In this document: positions 11,679 to 23,178 of the stretch, one piece after another
Position numbering within the stretch: position 1 is the stretch's first letter
Layout: each line of letters starts with the position of its first letter
DNA from: Siphonodentalium dalli
Lineage: Eukaryota; Mollusca; Scaphopoda; Gadilida; Siphonodentaliidae
Direction of reading: 5' to 3'
Assembly: GCA_032622095.1 (NCBI GenBank)
Contig: CP136067.1
Location: 59,935,899-59,999,898 of the forward strand
DNA: 64,000 bases
Notes under the pieces: model-generated
Database searches by the model: none
What the model was told of the DNA's origin: nothing
What the model saw: the letters and a program-made list of their open reading frames with translations, nothing else
Translations under genes and position numbers: made by a program

Positions 11679-12870
11679 CTAGCAGGTGGACCCGACTTCG
11701 TCCGGGCTGTTTCCCCTCTGCTTTTCGGCGAATTGCGCGATTTGACCTTGAATTGTCCATTTTGAAGGTCAAGGTCAGGTGGGGTCACGATTTGACCTGT
11801 CCAAAACACTGCCCGGACAAAAGAACCCGACAAAGGTACCCGTCGAAATCCATCCGGTTTTACCCGATTTGACCTCGAATTGATCATTTTGAAGGTCAAG
11901 GTCAGGTCGGGGTCACGACTCGACCCGTCCAAAACACTCAGTGGACAAAAGTAACCCTACGTATCAAATTTCGTCGAAATGCCATCAAAATTCGCGATTT
12001 GACCTTGAATCAATCCTATTTCAAGGTCAAGGTCACGTCGCATGGGCAAACGAATAGGCTTACGACACTCCCCATACGAAAGTATCCCTAGACACTAATT
12101 TTCATCGAAATCCCGTGATACTCGGGCGTTTGACCTTGAAATGAGACTCCCCATACGAAAGTACCCGCACATACCAAGTTTCATAAAAATCGGCTCGGCC
12201 GTTTTCGAGTCCATCGCGAACAGAAACGCAGACACACAGACAGACAGATTCCCCAAAATATATAATAGACTAGAAGATGACCCGACTTCGTCCGGGCTTT
12301 GACCTAGAATTGTCCATTTTGAAGGTCAAGGTCAAGTGGGGTAACGATTTGACCAGTCCAAAACACTGCCCGGACAAAAGTACCCGACAAACGTGCCCGT
12401 CGAAATGCATCCGGTTTTACCCGATTTGACCTTGAATTGATCATTTTGAAGGTCAAGGTCAGGTCGGGGTCACGACTCGACCCGTCCAAAACACTCAGTG
12501 GACAAAAGTAACCCCACGTATCAAATTTCGTCGAAATCACATCAAAATTGGCGATATGACCTTGAATTGATCCGATTTCAAGGTCAAGGTCACGTCGCAC
12601 GGGCAAATGAATATGCTTATGAGACTCCCCATACGAAAGTACCCCCACATACCAAGTTTCATCAAAATCCCGTGATATTCGGGCGTTTTACCTTGAAATG
12701 ACCCTATTTCAAGGTCAATGTCACGTCGCACAGGCAAATTAATAGGCTCATGTCACCCCTCGGCCGAAAGTACTCCCACATACCAAGTTTCATCTAAATC
12801 CCGAGATATTCGGGCGTTTGACCTTGAAATTACCCGATTTCAAGGTCAAGGTCACGTCGCACGGACAAAT
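11150..12870. promoter_or_regulatory. Dense array of NR5A/ERR-type half-sites (TCAAGGTCA)
   Basis: By eye I count about twenty TCAAGGTCA or TGACCTTGA 9-mers in 1.7 kb, often overlapping as TCAAGGTCAAGGTCA or everted around a ~10-20 bp spacer. TCAAGGTCA is the known extended half-site bound by monomeric nuclear receptors of the NR5A (FTZ-F1/SF-1) and ERR types. The sites belong to the Helitron consensus; binding is not shown by the sequence. Confidence 0.4.
11679..12269 (-). mobile_element. Helitron unit H12 of a ~588-bp tandem trio
   Basis: Highly similar to H11, with both CCCCTCTGCTTTTCGGCGAA and the TTTGACCTTGAATTGTCC segment in the same order. It joins H13 without spacer bases. Confidence 0.75.
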
Positions 12871-13013
12871 TAATAGGCCTATGCCAGTTCTCGGCCGAAA
12901 ATACCCCAACATACCAAGTTTCATCGAAATCGGTTCGGTCGTTTTCGAGTCCATCGCGAACACACAGACACACAGACACACAGACAGACAGATCTTCCAA
13001 AATATATAATAGA
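12270..13013 (-). mobile_element. Helitron unit H13, long variant closing the array
   Basis: Starts with CTAGAAGATGACCCGACTTC. It resembles H11/H12 but has an extra ~130-bp TCAAGGTCA module (12670-12860), and ends with ATCTTCCAAAATATATAATAGA. On the minus strand the preceding host base is A, giving A|TC. Confidence 0.75.
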
Positions 13014-13161
13014 TAATTATTATATTATTATTATATTATATTATATTATAAGGCTGATTATCGGCCAATTGGTATTCTCGAAGACTGGGCAAATATTTAT
13101 TATCGGATGGCTAATGAATGACCGACAAGCCAATTGTTCGGCAAACTTAGAAAAGCAAATA

Positions 13162-15040
13162 TAGTTGGGGAGCCCGCATATGTTCTATTTACACTTTTGC
13201 GTACAAAAGGTTTGACCCCCTAAAGTTGGCACCCATAATGGAACATTCTGAAAAACCGATTTCTTAAGTTGCGCATTCCTGGGGTTTAGGGGCCGCTGAA
13301 CCTCAAAAAGTACCAAAAAATCACTTCTATTTACACTTCCGCGTACATCGATGAATTTTGGTTTAATGATACTCCTAAGTGTACTGATTAAGAAAACACA
13401 ACTTAAGAAAGGGATTTTCCTGGGGTTTTCAGATAAGAAAGGGGATCCCATGCTGAACCCCAAAACGTGATTTTTCACTTTTATTTACACTTTCGCGTAC
13501 ATCCATTATTTTTGGTCTCAAAGTACTTTGATATATACTAATTATAAAAACACAACTTAAGAAGCAACTTTTCCTGGGGTTTTAAGATAAGAAGGGGGTC
13601 ATCGGGTCACCTCAAAACGTAAAAAATCCCTTTTATTTACATGATTGCATTCGTCCAACGTGTGTGTATATGCGTACACCCCTGGAACGTTGCACTATTA
13701 CAACCAATACATCCCTAAATCGATACGATCAACGTAAGAAATATATATTCATGTCGTTTTCTGATAAGAACGAGACTTGTTACCCCCCCCCCCCCCCCCC
13801 CCACCCCACAACCCGGCCCATTTTCTAGAACTATAAGTGAGCCAGTTTTATGAAAATTATAGCGGGAAAATCTCGTAAAATGTATACATATGTGTTTATT
13901 TTGGTGAAGCTAAGACAAAATGACACTTTTTTTGGGCCAAAATTGAAACTCACCATCAAGGATGGCCTCCAAAATGGCCGCCGGAAGTTTAAAATATGAC
14001 ATTTTTTCACAAATATCTTCTAGATCAATTCATGCTGTTTGGAACTGGTTGAGTAATGCAACTTTATTTTGTGTTTTGTAAATTAACTGATCATTGGAGC
14101 AATTAAATATGCAATATTGGGGTCCTAACCCCTTCCGATCCCTCAAAAATTCGATTGTACAGAATGCGGTATAAAATTTCACAAAAAATCACAATTGGGA
14201 TTCTAGTCATATTTCAACAAGAAATGAACAGAACATTGTAATGTAAGTGAAGCATATCATTACCTATGAATATTCCAAATCACTGGAACCAAAATTCTTA
14301 CTTTGGCTCAAAATGGCTGCCAATATGGCCGCCAAAATATGGAAAATTGTAAATATTACACCAGCGTGTCCTGCAATCGCTTACAAGTTGTGTTGATGAA
14401 TAAAATTGGCTATTCTGCATTCTATACATTGTATACTAACATGTCTGATGCACCATGGTTAATTGTTACTATTTTCACCACTGACATCGTCAAAAATATT
14501 GGAGTTTTCTCTCACAATCTTGACATAAATATTGGCAAAAATTCAGTTTTCAGGTTTGGACCATTTTTTCAGGTAAAATATAACTATCTTTGGATTGAAA
14601 GGTATTTATTGTTTTTGGTCTATCTTAAATGTGCCACACTACGCTGTTTATAGACCAAATTGCTCAAGATGGCTTCCAAAATGGCAACCAAATTTGTAAA
14701 ATGCTAATTTTTTACATATATCCCGAACATTCTCTGCATTATCCGAAAAGGTAGCAAATTGTGACTCACTTGGTTATTATACGTGTTAGTTAATTAACTG
14801 ACAACTACATGTTCTATTCCCAGTTGTCCCAGTTCATTTTAAAGTATGTAATTTTGCCGAGAACCTCTTTTGTGATTTTGGCCATATTTATTGAAAGGAA
14901 ATGGGCAGAACTTTGAGACAGAACTGAGATGGACCATAATCTTTGGCTATTCTGGTCCATTATGATAAAAAAAAATGTCAACATGATACAGTGTGGATGC
15001 CAAGATCGTAGCCAGGGAGTTATTCTGTGACCATATGTGA
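13162..15040 (+). repeat. Left inverted arm of the fold-back element
   Basis: Its outer 0.5 kb holds about three tandem ~150-bp modules, each with CTATTTACACTTNNGCGTAC and CTTAAG...TTTCCTGGGGTTTT (near 13185, 13327, 13482). A C-homopolymer lies at 13783-13801. Its inner part has several AAATGGC(C/T)GCC motifs. Confidence 0.75.
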
Positions 15041-17370
15041 TGTGAATAGGTATACATGGAGTTATTGTATGTCATGACTGATGTGAGTAGGTATACAATG
15101 AGTGACTATATGGTTATGAGTGGGTTGTCCATGGTAAGATGCATCTAGGTATACAGGGAGAGGTCATGGTGAGGTGTGGGGTTAATCGGTATGCATGTGG
15201 TGACTGTATGATGTATGCTTGTGTATATCCAATACGGGTGCATCAGGTGTGCCTGTATGGGCATTGGTGTGTTGTGTGGATATAGCTACATGGTCATCTA
15301 TGTGTTGATTATGTATATATGGAGTGACTGTAAGGTCATGGGTGGGATGTACATGAGTTGTCTGTATGATCATGGATGGGGTGTGTGGATAAATAGGTAG
15401 TGATTTTATGGTAACGGGTAATGTGTATAGGTATACATGGAATGACTGTACGGTCATGATTGAATATGAATACCTGGAGTAAGCTGGTGGACATTATCGA
15501 GCGTGTGGGTACATAGAGAGTGTCCTTGTGGTAACGGGTGGGATGTATATTTATATATCTCGTGGATGTATTATCATTGGTGGGTGTATAGGGCTTAGCT
15601 GTATTATCATGGATTGCGTATATGATTATACAGTGAATTGCTGAATTGTCATGTGTGAGGTGTATATGCAAGTATGGATTGTTTGAGTGGTCGTATATGC
15701 GGGTTTTTTGTATATCTGGAAGGGCTGAATGGCCATTAGTGAGGTTTACATGTATACCTGGAGTGAATCTATGGTCTATGGTGGGCTGCATATGTATATC
15801 GAGTGGTTATATGACTATGTGTGTCGAATAGTTATACAGGTAGTGATTGTATGGTTAATGGTGATATGAGTACACGTAGGTATACAAGTAGTGACTGTAT
15901 GATCATAAATGTAATGAACATCTATACAGGGGGTGACAGGCGTATGAGTATACATGCACCTGGTGTTCCTGTTTGGTGACTCGTGTCGGTATAGTCATGT
16001 GTAGGTTATACCAGTACACACACGTGTTGCTTTATTGTCATGGGCGAGGGATGTGTCTATATAGCGAGTGGCTATATGGCCATGGGTGAGGTGCATATGC
16101 ATACATGGAGTGACTATACTGGCATGGCTGGGTGTATTAGTATATCTTGAGTGGCTATTCGGCTATGGTGTGACAAATAGGGATACAGGGATTGACATGG
16201 CCAATGTTGAGGTGAATATGTATACAAGGATTGACCATGATCGTGTATGAATGTTTTGAATAGATACACACGGGGTGACTATATGGCCATAGGTCAGGTG
16301 AAGGAGTATATCAGGTAACATGGGTGTGGGTATGTGTATGAAGCGAGTGGCTATATGGCCATTGCTGATGTGCATATGTATACCGGAGTGACTTTATGGT
16401 CATTGTTGTGGTGTTGATGTAAATATTGATTGACTATTTGACCATGCGTTTGGAGAATAGGTATACAGGGGATGACCTTATGGCCAATGCTGAGATGAAT
16501 GGGTATACAAGTAGTGACTATATGGTTATGGGTCATGTTTAGGAGTATACCCGGTGTGCCTGCATTGTAACGCGTGGCTGTATGGCCATCCGTGGTCATG
16601 GGTCAGGTGTACATGTATACAGTTGGTCACTATATTGTTATGTCTGTGGTGTTTATGTATATATGTAATGGGTGGCTATCGCTTTCCAAGATATGACATG
16701 ACCTCTCTATTGATTAACATATCCTTGAGTTATTGTGGAAAGCGATAGCCACACAAGGTACACATGTACAACCCACCCATTACCCCAGTCACTCCATGTG
16801 TACATAAACACCACACAAATGACAACATAGTCACCCACTTTATACACGTACATGTACTAGTACACCTGATCATACAGCCATACTTGGTTATACCCGTACA
16901 TACCACAAATGGCGATACAGCCACGAGTCACCATGCATGAACACCAGGTATACACCTACACCCGACACATATAGTCACTCTATGTATACATATTCACTAC
17001 ATTCACGATCATACAGTAACTCATTGTATACATATTCACCCCAACATGGACCATACAGCCACTACATGTATACCTATTCGCCATACCCATGACCGACCAT
17101 ATATATATAGAGTCAATCCAGGTATACATATGCACATCACCAATGGTGAGCCCTTCCAGATATACCAATATCCGCACATACGACCACTCATAAGTTCCAT
17201 AAATGCCATACTCATACACGCCATACATGATAATAAATCTACTCCACATAACACATCCGCATCATATATAAATATACGTCCCACCGTTACCAACAGGGCA
17301 CTCCCTATATACCCACACATCATTCGTGACCATACAATAACTCCCTGTATTATCTATTACCTATTATCCT
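15041..17370. repeat. Degenerate ~40-60 bp minisatellite with internal inversion
   Basis: The recurring unit is close to GGTATACATGGAGTGACT followed by GTATGGTCATGGGTGAGGTG. Up to about 16680 it is in this orientation; from about 16745 it appears as the reverse complement (CACTCCATGTGTACA, ACCCACCCATTACC). The turn is marked by GTGGCTATCGCTTTCCA and TGGAAAGCGATAGCCAC. Several frames stay open through it in both directions; these come from the repeat, not from genes. Confidence 0.7.
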
Positions 17371-19183
17371 CATCTATGATCATAGAGTAACTCCCTGGTG
17401 GCTATATTGGCTTCCACCCTGTATCCAGTTGATAAATTTTTATCATAATGGGCCAGAATACCCACATATCATGGTTCATCTCAGTTCCGTCTCAACGTTC
17501 TGCCCATTTCCTTTCAATAATATGGCCAGAATCACAAATGAGGTTCTCCGCAAAATTCCATACTGCAACTTTAAAATGGGACAAACATAATATAACGTAG
17601 TTGTCAGTTAATTACATTGTAACTAACACGTACAATAACCAAGTGAGTCACAATTTGCCACCTTTTTCGGATAACGCAGAGAATAATGATAGGGATATGT
17701 TAACTTTTTACAAATTTGGTTGCCATTTTGGAAGCCATCTTGAGCAATTTAGTCTATAAACACCTTTCAATCCAAAGATAGTTACATTTTACTTGAACAA
17801 ATGGTCCAACCCTGAAAAGTGAATTTTTGCCGATATTTATGTCAAGTTTGTGAGAGAAAAATCCAATATTTCTGGTGATGTCAGTGGTGACAATAGTAAA
17901 AATGATCCATGGTGCATCAGACATGTTAGTATGCAATGTATAGAAAACAGATTAGCCAATTGTGTACATCAACTATAACTTGTAAGCGATTGCAGGACAC
18001 CCTGGGGCAATATTTACCATTTTCCATATTTTGGCGGCCATTTTCGCAGCCATTTTGAGCCAAAGTAAGATTTATGGTTCCAGAGATTTGGAATATTCAT
18101 AGGTAATGATATGCCTCACTTACATTACAATGTTCTTTTCATTTCTTGTTGACATATGACTAGAATCCCAATTGTGATTTTTTGTAAAATTTTGAACTGC
18201 GTTCTGTAAAATCGAATTTTTGAGGGATCGGAAGGGGTTACGACCTCAATAATTGCGTATTTAATTGATCCAATGATCAGTTAATATACAAAACACAAAA
18301 TACTCAACCAGTTCCAAACAGCATGAATTGATCTAGAAGATATTTGTGAAAAAAATTCATATTTTCAACTTTTGGCGGCCATCTTGGATGGTGAGTTTTT
18401 GGCCCAAAAAGTGTCATTATGTCTTAGCTTCACGAAAATATATACATTTGTATACATTTTACTAGATTTTCCCGCTATAATTTTCATAAAACTGGCTCAC
18501 TTATAGTTCTAGAAAATGGATCGGGTTGTGGGGGGGGGGGGGGGGGTACAAGTCTCGTTCTTATCAGAAAACGACATGAATATATATTTCTTAAGTTGAT
18601 CGTATCGATTTAGGGATGTATTGGTTGTAATAGTGCAACGTTCCAGTGGTGTGCGCATGCACATACATGTAGACACACGTACGTTGGACGAATGCAATCA
18701 TGTAAATAAAAGCGATTTGTTTTACGTTTTGAGGGGTGACCAGATGACCCCCTTCTTATCTTAAAACCGCAGGAAAAGTTGCTTCTTAAGTTGTGTTTTT
18801 ATAATTAGTATATATCAAAGTACTTTGAGACCAAAAATTATGGATGTACGCGAAAGAGTAAAAAAAAGTGAAAAATCACGTTTTGGGGTTCAGCATGGGA
18901 CCCCCTTTCTTATCTGAAAACCCCAGGAAAATCCCTTTCTTAAGTTGTGTTTTCTTAATCAGTACACTTAGGAGTATCATCAAACCAAAATTCATCGATG
19001 TACGCAGAAGTGTAAACAGAAGTGATTTTTGGCACTTTTTGGGGTTCAACGGCCCCTAAAACCCAGGAATGCGCAACTTAAGAAATCGGTTTTTCAGAAT
19101 GTTCCATTATTGGTACCAACTTTAGGGGGTCAAACCTTTTGTACGCAAAAGTGTAAATAGAACATATGCGGGCTCCCTAACTA
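17371..19183 (-). repeat. Right inverted arm of the fold-back element
   Basis: Reverse-complement counterpart of 13162-15040, including the matching G-homopolymer (18529-18546) and the three ~150-bp outer modules. Confidence 0.75.
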
Positions 19184-20125
19184 TGTATGCAATACTAATT
19201 TAAACAAAAAGAGTGATCGAAATGGTTTCTTTCTACAATCCTGCGAACCGCGCAACAATGTAGAGCTTCACCCGAATCGCTTAAAATAATGTACGTTTGT
19301 TGAATTCTGCGCTGTGCGCATGCGCATGTTTTTCTACCCCAACTGGTCGGCAACAAACTCATACTCATGCACCCATGGCACTGCTGAAGTTCCTTGGGAT
19401 CATTTACATAGATATAAGTGGATATACCAATGGTTATAACATGTACACATGCTACATAGGTTTATGATGTCACTGAATGCTGCTGGCCGCTTTTGCGGCC
19501 AGTCGGGTGTATGAACGTTTTCTGGCTGGCCGCTTTTGCGGCCAGTCTGGTTCAAAGGGTTAAACAGCAAAATAGTATATTAATTTAGTTGGGGATAAAG
19601 GAATGCATTAAATAACTATTCCAACATTAGTAGTAGCATTTATCCAGCTTCGTGCCAATACTAATATGACATGGCAGTGGTCATGAGAGCATATAGAATG
19701 CACCTTTGTAGCGATTGTTTACTTTTCGAGTTTGTCATCGGAGGCAGAGACCGCAAATTCGGTGGGGAAGTTTGGGAACACCGCTTCGGAATTGCTATCG
19801 AATTGGATTGTCTTTATGACAATAGATGTTCTAGAATCGTTTTAAATAAGTGAAATTTACACCAGCAAGTACAGTTTAATAGTTTACGGGTGTGGTGTCT
19901 TGCTTTTGTGTAGTTGGAAACAGAGATCGAATTGTGTGTGTTCATCTCGAACTTCCGGTCGGTCGCCCAATTTATTCTCGACCCAATTTCCCATTTCGGT
20001 TAAAAGAGCAGCTAAGTCCAGACACAAATATCACTTGGGTAGTTTTACTATTTTAGTGTTTTAATATAGTTTCTTTTTTAAAACTTGTTTATCACCAACT
20101 AATATGCGGATTGTCGTAATTATAA
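19184..20125. other. Unique sequence, no gene recognised
   Basis: About 0.9 kb beyond the fold-back element with no supported coding region. It contains the twin hairpin at 19483-19545. Confidence 0.35.
19483..19545. repeat. Twin perfect 20-bp hairpins
   Basis: CTGGCCGCTTTTGCGGCCAG occurs at 19483-19502 and again at 19526-19545. Each has an 8-bp GC-rich stem and a TTTT loop. The spacing is 43 bp start to start. Confidence 0.8.
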
Positions 20126-20254
20126 GCAACCAACGTCGTTTTCGGTGCATCTGTCGGCGTATAGAAGTGTCGTATGCCGAACTACATACTTTGTATAATT
20201 CGGCATCCGACACTTCTATACGCCGACAGATGCATCGAAAACGACGTTGATTGC
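20126..20254. repeat. Long palindrome, ~56-bp arms
   Basis: The arms 20126-20181 and 20199-20254 are almost perfect inverted copies (for example CATCTGTCGGCGTATAGAAG against CTTCTATACGCCGACAGATG) around a 17-bp AT-rich loop. This is typical of a palindromic MITE. Confidence 0.8.
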
Positions 20255-20621
20255 ATATATATATGCATTCGCTTTTTGGCGATAAGTTCGATTGGATATA
20301 CCTACCACCGGAAAATTTGTATTCTTTATGGGAGTTGACGTTTTTCTTGGCAACCACTTAAATAATTTCTTATTTTGCTGGGTGAGGGGGTAATTTATAA
20401 TTTAAGTTCTATAAACAAATTGTTGGAAAATATGTTTGTATTTCCATGTTACTAGTAAGATATTCAGGACTACCTGTAAGTGATATTAACACCTTAATTA
20501 ATACTTGCTGACGAACTTTCAGTCCAGCCCTAGAAACCTTTCCATCCTACTTTGTGTTCTCAGAGAAACGAAGTTTTTAGTTTCTGAAATGTGTTCGATG
20601 TCTATTTTGGTCTCCGAATCA
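20255..20621. other. Unique sequence, nothing recognised
   Basis: About 0.37 kb of AT-rich DNA between a palindrome and a MITE copy; no coding signal seen. Confidence 0.3.
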
Positions 20622-21060
20622 GTGACGTGTCTAGAGGGTCTCCGTTGAGGGGTGTCAACCTTGAATTTCGCAACTGCACCCTCTTGGACCAGACACCAAA
20701 CTGCCAGCTTCGCGAGTTTCCATTACAGCCGTTTTGGTTTGAAACTTTCAAACTGGCACCCAAGTTGTCCAGCTGTTAGAAATTTGCAATTTATCTATAT
20801 AAGACTAGAAAATGCCCAAATGGTGTTCATTTCAGACACAAATTTGGACTAAAGTATAAAATTTGCTACTGTTCAGCTGTACTGTTGGTATAAAACAACA
20901 ATTCCCCACTGATTGTTGGAAAATAAAACAATGAGAACAAATTCAACCTACGAATGTAAAATTACCAAGTGATGATGTGTTAGGCATGCAATTTCCAACT
21001 GTTTTTGAACAAAGGTGGGGAGGGTGAAAAACATCAAGCAGCCCTGTCGCCAAGTCCGTG
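20622..21060. mobile_element. MITE copy, GGACGTGGCGACAGGG-ended family
   Basis: Bounded by GTGACGTGTCTAGAGGG at the left and CCCTGTCGCCAAGTCC at the right, imperfect inverted ends. The interior shares CAACTGCACCC, TTCGCGAGTTTCCATT and AAAACAATGAGAACAAATTC with the copies at 28.6 and 49.3 kb. Confidence 0.55.
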
Positions 21061-22210
21061 CTCGCCGGTGTGGCTGTCCGGAGCTGTTGGTTGGGATGGA
21101 GATATTACACCTCTGTGAAATAAGACACAAGAGACCTATGTGCCCAATGCATAAGCATGCCAGACTATCACAATTTCAGCTGGATTGAGACTTTGAGAGT
21201 GTAGTTGTAACATTGAGTTAGGATTATGCATTGGGTTGGGATAAAGTTTTGTGTTTTGCATGGGGACCATTGATCCTTCCCCCAGATACGACCAATGATT
21301 ACTAGACCAGGCTGTTATAGAGGTAACTGCCATACGAGAGCGCAGAAATTGCGACTGATATTTCTTGATAGGAATTCTCCAAGGGCACTATGACAGTGGA
21401 GCTGATCAGCGATATGCTGGGGAATAGAGATACCATGCCCAGCCTAATTAACATTTTTTTATCTCTCAAAATTACCGAAAATATTTTATTAAAAAATACA
21501 TATAAATTCACAAGTTAGGTTTGGAAATATATTCGAAGCGCTTGTATATTGCACAATTGTTCGTCTATAAGATTAATAAAGAACGGGTAGTTTTATATAT
21601 TTCAGGCAAAAACAAAAAAAAATTCTAAATTTTTGCCAGCACATAACATGCGATAACTTCTAATAAAATCGAATATAATACAAATAAGACCATGAACTCA
21701 TCAAGCAAGATTTGTCATTTTGGAGAATATCGTGGGCGTACAACAAAACAAGTACACGCTTGTGCCATTTGTTCAAAGCACGATCATCTACATTCTCATT
21801 TTAATATATTCTTGAGATATATTGAACTAACATAGTATCAACAAAAATAGAGATCAGATTGGACGCCATCTTATCTCTAAAACCAGCCAGCGTGTTAACA
21901 ATGATAATTCTCCTAAAAATACGGACATTTTAGGATAAAATGTGGTTTATCTTAAATAAGCTTAAATGTTCTTTGTTAAACTTATTTAACATATATTCTG
22001 CAACATAAAGATGATTGGTAGATATTTCCAATCATATAATGTAAATATATATAAATTTGTGTGTGAATTTAAACATTTTCGGAAAAGTTTGAGATTAAAA
22101 TAAAATGGTAAATAGTATATATCTATGCCCCAGCAGCTCGCTTATCACATCCAATTTTATAATGCTCCAATTATAGAACGAATGTTCATTCCATTTTAAC
22201 CAATACTCAC
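21061..22210. other. AT-rich sequence, putative intron
   Basis: No exon or repeat recognised. If the exon at 22211-22289 is real, this is the start of its first intron on the minus strand. The conserved second AMT exon was looked for here and not found. Confidence 0.35.
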
Positions 22211-22289
22211 GCAGAATGATCATCCCATTTGTGACTAGAAACATTTGGTCCACATTTTTTTTTAAAGCATCCAAATCATCCCGATTCAT
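22211..22289 (-). CDS. First coding exon, ammonium-transporter-like (copy 2 of 3)
   Basis: Minus strand, 26 codons from an ATG at 22289, then a donor C|GTGAGT in phase 1. The peptide contains LDALKKNVDQMFLVTNGMII. An in-frame upstream ATG at 22334 would add 15 residues; I chose the shorter start because it matches the position in the other two copies. No similarity to the sister exons extends into flanking DNA, which argues against a very recent duplication and for constraint on the peptide. A TATATAG on the minus strand near 22491-22497 is a possible core promoter. No downstream exon was identified. Confidence 0.5.
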
Positions 22290-22986
22290 GGTTGTTTGGA
22301 TAATATCGCCTATCAGCCAGCTGGAACAATTCAACGTGCTCGATGTATGAATCTCAATTTCCCAAAAACATCAATAGGTGCAGATTAGTTATGACGTGAA
22401 AATTACCGACCAGCCAGCTATCAGGTAGAGAACACTCCTTTCTGGAACTGATGTTCAAACTACGATGATTATGTCGATACGGAATGAGCTACTATATAAC
22501 AATAAAAATATATTCCTGTTTTGCGGATATTCACATAATTGCCATGTTTAAATGTTGACGACATGCATACTTCAAAAGGGTATACATAAACTCCGATTAT
22601 TGCCTAGAGAATTTGTCAACCAGAAACAAACAACAGGTCTAAAGTACATATCCGTATAACTAATGTTAATTACCTCTTAAATGTGCACTATCATTGACGC
22701 GGATTTTCCGTTTCAGTGATGGCCCTCAGCGGGATTGTCCCACCAATCTATTCGAGCTTATTAAGATGTTCCCGATTGCTCCTCTCAATTTCAAGGGTTA
22801 AAATTTCCAAATTTAGAAGGCTCGCTTTGTTCTTGTGCATGTCGATTATATGCAAACAAGGAAAACCAGATATGTTGGGGGACCCACCTCTTAGGGTTCG
22901 TTTACCTTGAGGTAGATATGTGTACATTTATGCACGCATACTATTGTAAACGGGTATATACAGGAATGCACACAGAATGAAAACGG
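22290..22986. other. Upstream region of AMT-like exon 2, no further gene
   Basis: About 0.7 kb of unique sequence. A short open frame at 22716-22910 has no recognisable domain. Confidence 0.3.
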
Positions 22987-23178
22987 TGGTTCTCGGAGGT
23001 GATCACAATTAAGTACTTGGTATATGGTCGAGCAAACATCATGAAAGATTTTGCATATTACTGAACCAGAAGCCAGGAAATGCAGAGTGACGCACATTTT
23101 TTGATACGGCGTCAGCGCTTTCTGAAATTGTGCGTCATGTTTCCTGTTTATCATAGACCCGGCTGAATCTATGAACAA
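22987..23178 (-). pseudogene. PIF/Harbinger transposase fragment (HARBI1-like)
   Basis: The minus-strand peptide has ALTPYQKMCVTLHFLASGS followed by IFHDVCSTIYQVLNCDHLRE. This matches the pattern in the N-terminal half of Harbinger DDE transposases (a TPxExLxLTLRFLATG helix, then ...IVxEVCxxIYxVLxxExL). About 15-20 residues normally between the two blocks are missing, and the catalytic DDE part is absent. It is a decayed fragment. Confidence 0.6.

Larger units (their letters stand above)
2683..13013 (-). mobile_element. Cluster of tandem and nested non-autonomous Helitrons
   Basis: At least thirteen units lie head to tail, read on the minus strand. Each 5' end is TC followed by TAYTATATATTTTG, and each 3' end is a GC-rich hairpin, a short spacer and CTAG (on the plus strand a unit starts with CTAG and ends with ...GA). 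Where units meet, CTAG and TC touch directly (9643/9644, 11678/11679, 12269/12270). A hairpin plus CTRR 3' end, a TC 5' start and no target duplication define rolling-circle Helitrons. No Rep/helicase reading frame is present, so all are non-autonomous. Three 3'-hairpin types occur, with cores CGCCAGTGGCG, CCCGGACGAAGTCGGG and CCCGGACAACGTCGGG. The block is bounded by TATTA-rich simple sequence. Confidence 0.8.
13162..19183. mobile_element. 6-kb fold-back element with ~1.8-kb inverted arms
   Basis: The outer ends are inverted copies: TAGTTGGGGAGCCCGCATAT at 13162 and its near-complement ending in GGGCTCCCTAACTA at 19183. The arms (13162-15040 and 17371-19183) stay similar throughout; an outer sample of ~105 bp differs at about four places. 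The centre is a degenerate minisatellite that also switches strand near 16710. No transposase-like frame is present, so it is non-autonomous. The superfamily is undetermined: target duplication is unclear (ATA at left, TGT at right). The same layout and a TAGT start are seen at 41016-47746. Confidence 0.75.

Noticed and set aside
2683-13013. CRISPR-like array
   Set aside because: Repeats are long, of mixed period and eukaryotic in context; the ends fit Helitrons.
15182-17390. Many 60-150 codon frames rich in His, Thr, Ile and Tyr
   Set aside because: They follow the minisatellite on both strands and have no domain; repeat artefacts.
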